Assembly (NCBI GenBank): GCA_022376515.1
Contig: WTXI01000027.1
Span: 62,001 to 126,000 of the forward strand
Source of the DNA: Lactifluus volemus
Lineage: Eukaryota > Basidiomycota > Agaricomycetes > Russulales > Russulaceae
Length of the DNA: 64,000 nucleotides
Direction: 5' to 3'
In this document: positions 58,227-64,000 of the stretch, piece after piece
Numbering within the stretch: position 1 is the stretch's first letter
Layout: the number at the start of each line of letters is the position of its first letter
Notes under the pieces: generated by a model
What the model saw: the letters and a program-made list of their open reading frames with translations, nothing else
The model's database searches: none
What the model was told of the DNA's origin: nothing
Position numbers and translations under genes: made by a program

Positions 58227-58771
58227 AGCGCCACTGATACTGTATACGGTACTTCATTGTATGAAAAGTTCCGGTTCTTTGTTTGGTGCGGTTACAACAG
58301 TAGCAGTCCTGTGGGATGTCCACCATGAAACGAGTGATCACTGCATGCCTGTGCCGCTATGGCACTCCACGAATTAACTGAACCTCAGGCTGTGATACAC
58401 CTCACTTCTTTTTGAACACTTGAGAAACCCACAGAAAATCAATGAAGCTACTAGTAAATGAAAATTGGAACTTGGACGATCTTCGCTATACCTTCGAGTT
58501 TTTTGATCAACGAAGCCCTTCGACGCGGAATGTGCACCAACAGACAGATTGCAGTCAGACTACCTGCGCAACGGGAAACCACCGACATAGGGGACAGCAC
58601 CCTGGACAACCTTGCACGACTCCGTGCCAGCAATTGTAAGGGGGGCGAGTTGTTCAACCGGCGCAGCTTTGACTGACTCCGATGAAAACAGCATAAGGCA
58701 CATTACGAATAATGTGAAGACCAGCAAACCCTGTCCGTGGTTGTTGGTGTGGCCGTCCGCGTTACACCCCC

Positions 58772-58933
58772 CTACGCTCGGTCGATAACATTCATTCGTT
58801 TTTTTTGGTTATCCCTGTATTGTCCTTCCTGCTGCTGCCTTTGGGCTGGTGTTGCACATGTGACACCAAAGTTCTCTGTTCCACTGATGCAGAAATGCGA
58901 CGTGTCGTGTACAAGTAGCTTGATTGTGGTCAT
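58772..58933 (-). CDS. Small ORF, 53 residues, paired with 60919-61077
   Basis: It begins MTTIKLLVHDTSHFCISGTE and continues NFGVTCATPA. The second copy reads MMTTTKLLLHDTSHFCNNGT, then ENFHHVTCATPA. The only gap between them in this part is a three-base, frame-preserving one, a mild sign of coding constraint. They diverge by a frame slip after ATPA. There is no signal peptide or known domain. It may be one exon of a small gene or a relic. Confidence 0.2.
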   Translation of the reverse strand: MTTIKLLVHDTSHFCISGTENFGVTCATPAQRQQQEGQYRDNQKKRMNVIDRA

Positions 58934-59200
58934 GTAACTGTACCCATGCCTCCACTGTTTTTCTGTCTGACACTTGCACCATTGGTTGGCCAGTCTTCTT
59001 TTTTTTTTTCGTGATGTCCGAAGGCGTCTTGTGGGACCCTATTGATGCAATTTTCCAATGTGTATTGCAAGGGAGGTTGTGACATCATTGTCTGACTTCG
59101 CTGAGTCGACGATCTAGTCATTAAAGTCGTTTCTGGGAAGGTGAGCCTGTTGGGTGTGTTGGAAAAAATAACTTGGTGGACAGAAAGTAGTATATACACC
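58816..59200. repeat. Diverged direct duplication, copy A (copy B 60961-61340)
   Basis: Shared runs in order include GTCCTTCCTGCTGCTGCC, AAGTTCTCTGTTCCA, CAGAAATGCGACGTGTCGTGTA, TTGTGGTCAT, TTTTCTGTCTGACA, TTCGTGA followed by CGAAGGCGTC-like sequence, and GACTTCGCTGAGTCGA-like sequence. Spacing differs by small indels. The end of copy A (59131-59200) instead matches the leader of the repeat-peptide gene (63003-63077). Confidence 0.75.
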
Positions 59201-59529
59201 TAATGTGCGTCAGTACACGAGACTGGAATCGGTTCTTGCCCCCTTACTTGAGATTTGTTACGAAAGCCCTCATGCTCGACAAATTGAACACGTCTCCGCA
59301 CTACAAAAGGTAGCAGTTTGCTTTTCTTCAAACTGTATTCAAGAAAATTTATTTCCATACAGAAGAGCGATGGCCCAACTCCCTCTAACCTACTCTCATG
59401 CGTGTCATTAATTGGTCGCAATAGAGGGATGCCTGCCATTCCACTCGACAAGAGCACCATGCCTCAAATTCATCACAGCCAGTTCTTGAACGTTCCCGCA
59501 CACACCTTGCTGATTCGATGTCCAACCTC

Positions 59530-59777
59530 TCATTCACATATCTGTGTTCAATTTCAGTGTTCATCATAAGACTGAGGGAATCATGATAGTACGCAATGGC
59601 ACATACTCCAACAAGGGTACCCCACATGCACTCCAAAGGTCTACAGCACGGAAATTCATTGTCGCAGAAATCGCCGCGTTCACCGCATCCGGGTTGAATC
59701 GAAAACTGTTGGGGACATACAGCTGCATAGGCTGCAGCAGGAAGCACAATGAGGAGAGTGAAGACGGAGAAGCGCAT
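59530..59777 (-). CDS. Secreted cysteine-rich knottin-like protein, 60 residues
   Basis: ATG at 59777 gives a signal peptide MRFSVFTLLIVLPAAAYA (basic start, hydrophobic core, AYA cleavage site). The mature part starts AVCPQQFSIQPG. An intron (59606-59542, 65 nt, GTATGT...ACACAG) joins LVG to ICE and an immediate TGA at 59530. Without splicing the frame runs on into uninformative sequence. Mature Cys spacing is C-x9-C-x6-C-x5-CC-x4-C-x8-C. The last six cysteines follow the C...C...CC...C...C order of inhibitor cystine-knot folds. The protein is short and secreted, in a gene-poor tract, typical of an effector-like or defence-type small secreted protein. Function is not known, and the knot fold is inferred from spacing only. 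Confidence 0.65.
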
Positions 59778-60918
59778 GGTGGTTGTGTCTGTTTCAAGAG
59801 CAAATCAAATCGATGGGGAGTAATGCTGCCCCTCCTTTTTGTCCGTCGTCCTCTTCTTATAGCTCCAAGCAATTTCAAACGGTACGCAGAATGATTAAAG
59901 TTTGAGACACTGGCGCAAACGATTCGGAACACATTTCGAGACTCGACAGTGCCTGGTGGCGGAGAGAGCGAGAGCCTCATGATCAACTTGGGGATACACA
60001 ATTGACAGGACGCTGACAGGACGTGCCAGTGGTAGCGAAAGAATCGGAAAGATCCGATTCCTGGCACGAACGACGCATGGACTACTTACTGGCCGGCGCG
60101 ACGCGCGTTTGTGCTTGGAGTACGGATTCCATGTGAAACTGTACGAATTAAAACCGAAAGCTCATGGTGGGAGGTTGTGGTGTAAAGCGGCAAGATAGCG
60201 TCATGGGTGATGTTGGCGGGGAAGTACCTTGATAACGTGGCACTCCGACAGGCAGGCGTGAGAAACACACTGTTTTTCATTTCTTTACACACTACGATTT
60301 CTACCAAAAAAAAAACATGGAATATGGTCATACATGGACAAGGCAACAATCCACTTTGGAGCGAGATTCTTAAAAGCCAGTTGAATCTGCAATCCCTTAT
60401 GCCCATCCTCTTGTCCTCAAGTAGTCAGTTAGGCAAATGTTCTATGTGAGGGTGAACCAATGAAAACAATGAGGGAAGATCATTAAATTTGAACTTCTCC
60501 TTTGAATGAGGTAGGAAAGGTAACTTCACAAACACTCACAACACTTAATGGCCCTACCAGCCGCCCTTAAACCTTCAATTTCTTTCATACTAGCTTCCAC
60601 AACTTGGTGATGATGTCAGAGCTTGGACCATCACAGTCTTTGTTTCAACGTTGGCTCGGTCGATGGCGCCCAGACCTGGAAACATAAGATTTTTGAAAAA
60701 AGCCCAGAAGATAGGGCCGTACCTAGAATTAGCGCAGCACGACGTTTTGCCGCCGCCTTGCTTTCCTGTCCGACATCTTGTATGTCGTCCTCTTGGAGCC
60801 TGAAATAACGACATATTCCCAAGAGGGAAGTCAACCTTTGATTTTGACGAAGGATGAAGGGATGTGTGAAAGAAAATATCGTAAAAAACGTTCCGAAGAG
60901 CAACGGCGTGGCTTTTTT

Positions 60919-61077
60919 TCACGTGGTGCCTCTCCTTTCCCACTCCCCAATTGCTACGTTGTCCTTCCTGCTGCTGCCTTCGGCTGGTGTTGCGCATGTG
61001 ACATGATGAAAGTTCTCTGTTCCATTGTTGCAGAAATGCGACGTGTCGTGTAGAAGCAGCTTGGTTGTGGTCATCAT
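60919..61077 (-). CDS. Small ORF, 52 residues, paired with 58772-58933
   Basis: It begins MMTTTKLLLHDTSHFCNNGT and ends EWERRGTT, with TGA at 60919. It lies inside duplication copy B. Relative to the partner the first 30 residues are conserved in frame. No family is recognised, and low confidence is given because neither copy has a signal peptide or independent support. Confidence 0.2.
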   Translation of the reverse strand: MMTTTKLLLHDTSHFCNNGTENFHHVTCATPAEGSSRKDNVAIGEWERRGTT

Positions 61078-61340
61078 GATGTCACTGCACGCATTTCTCC
61101 ACTTGTTTTCTTTTTCTGTCTGACAATCACATGCAGTGTTATCGACTCACCGCTAAAAATTTCTCTTATATGACCCCAACATTGACTTATTGGCTAGCCA
61201 GTTTTCTTCTTTTCGTGACGTTCCAAGGCGTCCTGTGTGGTGCCATTGATGAAATTCCCCTTTTGGTGTATCGCAAAGGAGGTTACGACATGCCAGTGAT
61301 CGTTTGTCTTCGCTGTGAGTCGATCTTCTAGTCGTGCGCT
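60961..61340. repeat. Diverged direct duplication, copy B (copy A 58816-59200)
   Basis: The partner of the 58816-59200 segment in the same orientation, about 2.1 kb apart. It keeps TTGTCCTTCCTGCTGCTGCC at the left end and the CAGTTTTCTTCTTTTCGTGACGTTCCAAGGCGTC and TCTTCGCTGTGAGTCGATC blocks at the right. The knottin-like gene lies between the copies. Confidence 0.75.
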
Positions 61341-62727
61341 TACAGTGAGCAGTGCTGCGTGTCGGGACGTGGGGCTACTCACCTGCATAGGTGTTAGATG
61401 ACAATTTGTCTGTCTCCTGCACACGTTCCGTGCCATTATGGGAGTCGGAGCAGTTTTGTAGCTCAACTCCGGTTGCCTGTGCATGCTTTGGCTAACACCG
61501 CCGCCAGAGCAGTGAGGTGATACGACACGACATCACACCTCTCTCCAATACTTCGACCGTGTTGGGTTCACGTTTGGAGAATTACCCCGTTCCGTGTATT
61601 TACCCTGTCTTCTCATGTTTGCAACCACCTCTGCTTCTATACCTCGTGTGCTCCCCCCCGTGCAACCAAGGTACGTGCCGATGTGGTTCGCATTTCTAGT
61701 TCGATTAGTCTGTTCTGCATAAAACCACCACGCTTACGTGATGCGAATATGCGGGCGCATAGAAACAGAAATGCCTACGATGTCGAAGCCCACCTTGCTT
61801 GTACATCATGACACCTAAAACACATGACAAAATAGCCCTCGGATTCAGTTACCAGGCGCAAGTGTCCATGCAGGTGGCGTTGGATATCTGTTTTCTCGCC
61901 ATACAAAAACGAAAATTTGGGTATGACTTTAAAACACTGCACGAATCACTAAAATGATCGATTACAGTGGCATAATTGGTCCCCACCACGTTCCCTCTTC
62001 ACGACGGAATCCCGCAAGCCACCCTGATCACGATGGTTGCTGCCATCACCGACACCCAGACTCCTCAAGTCCTCGAGTTCGGGCTCCGAAGACACGAAGC
62101 TAGACTTTCTTGATTGTTGACGGGGGTGCAACGGGAACTGGCGGATGCAGCGAGAGACGATTTCGGCTGGCATAGCGGAACCGTGAGTGACTAGCGCGAT
62201 CGCATCGTTAGCTGAGTGGATACACCTCACTTCTTTTCACACGATGTCTTCTTGGCGTTGACCTGGTTTCTCTTTATCTCCTTGCAAACTATACAGTTAC
62301 GAAACGTGGGAATTGGAAATACCACCGGTGTCTCTACCTGTCTCTGCATCTCATAAATCTCATCCCTCGTGCTGTCGCAACAGTAACCCCACTCCGTCAC
62401 CTTGAAATTTGCAGGTGCGAGGATGTAGTCAAATGTGTCTTAGTGATTTTCAGTTAACCACCAAACGGATGACATAGTTGAACAAGACGGCGGTATTTTA
62501 AAGAAGTAAATCTAAACTTCTTGACCAGCGCCTATTGGATGAAGTGATCATACAGCATATTACATTCTGAGAGGGTATGATGCGTATGGTGAACAAGCTC
62601 CGACTTTCTCAAAACACAACTTCCAAAATTCTCTTTGATGCATCAAGTCCCATGTCCAGTCAGTGTCGTACTAGTAAACCTGTACTGTCCCCCGCGCGCC
62701 GAGTGACCAATGTGGTGGATGAGCAAA

Positions 62728-62979
62728 CTACTTCCTCCCGGGGCCTACGCCATTCGAGCCATTCGGATCAGGGGCAGGACCTACGCCATTCGAGCCATTC
62801 GGGTCAGGGGCGGGGCCTACACCATTCGAGCCATTCGGGTCAGGGGCAGGGCCTACACCATTCGAGCCATTTGGGTCCGACCCGGAGTTCTGCCGGACAT
62901 TGATATCGGCCCGACTGACCGTGACAGCCGCCACAACGAGGGGAGCAAGAAGAGCGATGGAGAGTTTGAAGAACAACAT
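62728..62979 (-). CDS. Secreted peptide precursor with 12-residue tandem repeats
   Basis: ATG at 62979 is the first one followed by a signal peptide (MLFFKLSIALLAPLVVAAVT). An in-frame upstream ATG-less extension reaches 63078 but would bury the signal. A short linker VSRADINVRQNSGS leads into four copies of DPNGSNGVGPAP, the last ending DPNGSNGVGPGRK before TAG at 62728. The protein is 83 residues. No Cys and no dibasic Kex2 sites lie between the units. The upstream 75 bp resemble a leader also found at 59131-59200. It might be a structural or hydrophilic secreted peptide, or a relic kept open by the repeat. Function is not assignable. Confidence 0.5.
   Translation of the reverse strand: MLFFKLSIALLAPLVVAAVTVSRADINVRQNSGSDPNGSNGVGPAPDPNGSNGVGPAPDPNGSNGVGPAPDPNGSNGVGPGRK
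62742..62883. repeat. 36-bp tandem repeat, 4 copies
   Basis: Units begin at 62742, 62778, 62814 and 62850. The first three are full length with only one to three changes between them, and the fourth diverges after its first 24 bases. The period is a multiple of three and keeps the minus-strand frame open. Confidence 0.9.
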
Positions 62980-64000
62980 TCTCGTCAAGAGAGATAGTCG
63001 TTTTCTGAAGGACCAGCCTGTTGGGTGTGTTAGAAAAATGACTTTTGAATGATGGTGGATAGTAGAGAGTATACACACTTGGGAAAGAAAATCAACAGGA
63101 TGAGGAAGGTCATCGGGATTAAGTCGAGCTTTTATGTTGAAGATGGAAGTGTGGATACGTATGGGTACTGTCCCTGTCTGTTATGGTGACACCGCCCATT
63201 GAACTCTTTCTTCAAGTTTCGAACCTTTTTTTTGGCTGAACAGCGTCGATCGTGAAATACGAACTGTTGTCGGCGGTTACGTCGGTATGGCCGGTGAAAC
63301 AATTTCCCGACAGGTTTGACCCGTATTTTTCAAATAAGAACGAACTTGGCGTGGCGCATTGAACGTATTGCCTTCAAGTTGTCCCTTTCACTGACAAGAA
63401 CTCCTGGCTCACTCGAGTCAGACTCTGGTGGTTCCAAATGCTTAACTTGGTGGCTGAGAGTCAATTCTACCCATCGGCACGAACTTTCCTCGCTATCGCA
63501 CAGGGTAACTGAGTACGTGTCTCATAATTCACAGTCAAAGCTCTCCTTTGCAATACCGCGACCAATGTCGGCTCATGTGTTACTAGTACTATCTGTCTTG
63601 CGGAGACTCCTCATGAGCTTGATGAACTATGCTTATCTCGGTAACGAAACTCGGTGGACTCGTTGCCATATTTGCCGTGCCATGATGTGACCCCGGAATA
63701 AGAAAATTAAGGACACTGCCACCAAGCGAGCCAGTGCCTCAGCTTGGGGGTGGCTGATAAGGCACGCGCGGTGACGTTGACTCGGAGTCCTGTTGAGCTT
63801 AGCGTGGGTGTTCATGACAAAAGAGGTCAATATCCGGCTTTTTTTTCCCTGTGGAGCGATCGCCATGCGACGAGAGAAGCTTGGGTGGTCATGCCCTTGC
63901 CCGCTACGAATCTTTCATGTTCTTCAGGGACGTCTCCATTGACAGCAGTAACTAGGTTATACATTCGCGTTATCCCCTCCACCCTCAAGTTCTGACTCAG
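62980..64000. other. Gene-poor repeat-mosaic, right edge
   Basis: It contains the leader shared with 59131-59200 (63003-63077) and repeat copy 2 at 63682-63748. No supported ORF. The sequence continues beyond the window. Confidence 0.4.

Larger units (their letters stand above)
57938..59529. other. Gene-poor repeat-mosaic, first part
   Basis: After the ERG4 promoter, no large gene is supported. Segments 58148-58226, 58392-58415 and 58816-59200 recur with divergence elsewhere in the last 6 kb (see repeats). The remaining sequence has no recognised content. Confidence 0.45.
59778..62727. other. Gene-poor repeat-mosaic, middle part
   Basis: About 3 kb. It includes duplication copy B (60961-61340) and its 52-residue ORF. 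Longer ORFs such as 60590-60997 on the minus strand have no domain and overlap the repeats. No supported gene otherwise. Confidence 0.4.

Noticed and set aside
59385..59777. Unspliced 130-residue reading of the Cys-rich secreted gene
   Set aside because: The intron with GTATGT donor and CACAG acceptor gives a compact protein ending after the last Cys. The unspliced tail resembles nothing.
60590..60997. 135-residue minus-strand ORF
   Set aside because: It overlaps the diverged duplication, has no domain or signal peptide, and composition does not look coding.
62180..62225. tRNA-like GTTAGCTGAGTGG segment
   Set aside because: No matching T-arm, anticodon arm or acceptor stem could be folded around it on either strand.

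Overview
The window is nuclear DNA of a filamentous basidiomycete. Genes are split by many 45-65 bp GT-AG introns, several with a visible CTAAC-type branch site. The gene content fits Agaricomycetes, and the NACHT-WD40 gene, the HNH-like protein and a trypsin-like accessory family suggest something near Rhizoctonia/Ceratobasidium. That placement is inference from family memory. No bacterial operon signals, CRISPR arrays or convincing tRNA/rRNA genes were seen. CDS spans below run from start codon to stop codon and include introns, which I placed by eye from frame continuity and family conservation.

Layout. 1-2655: 3' part of SF3B1/Hsh155 (+). 3517-6787: AP-1 gamma-adaptin (-), with an apparent one-base frame break. 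7054-8751: F-box protein (+). 9015-14716: a large C2-like/NACHT/WD40 NLR-type receptor (+) with about 16 near-identical WD40 blades. 14978-16610: short/branched-chain acyl-CoA dehydrogenase (+). 16611-18233: gene-poor, with a 17-bp-stem hairpin. 18234-19564: mitochondrial glycine carrier Hem25 (-), divergent from the SLC35B4/Yea4-type nucleotide-sugar transporter (+, 19758-20970). 22087-24462: Cps1-like M20 peptidase (+). 24581-26666: Zap1-like zinc-finger regulator (+). 26779-27750: polyQ F-box-like protein (-). 27854-28623: TMA16 (+). 28849-31288: Gin4/Cdr2-type kinase (-), also with an apparent one-base frame break, divergent from DNA ligase IV (+, 31418-35838). 36190-38567: DNA polymerase epsilon subunit B (+).

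38568-44231 is an accessory island. It holds a WD40 relic beside a probable retroelement fragment, an HNH-fold protein with altered catalytic positions (40287-41550), and a trypsin-like gene broken into two halves on opposite strands with two palindromic structures.

45231-57937 is housekeeping again: forkhead factor (-), mitoribosomal mL44 (-), PMT4-type mannosyltransferase (+), sorting nexin Mvp1 (+) and sterol C-24(28) reductase Erg4 (-). 57938-64000 is gene-poor and repeat-mosaic. It carries a 60-residue secreted knottin-like protein, a secreted peptide made of 12-residue tandem repeats, and diverged duplications that share promoter-like and body segments.

The most notable signals are the homogenised WD40 array of the NLR, the inverted/palindromic trypsin-like pseudogene, the two small secreted proteins of the right-hand tail, and MluI cell-cycle boxes in front of DPB2 and in the kinase/LIG4 divergent promoter.
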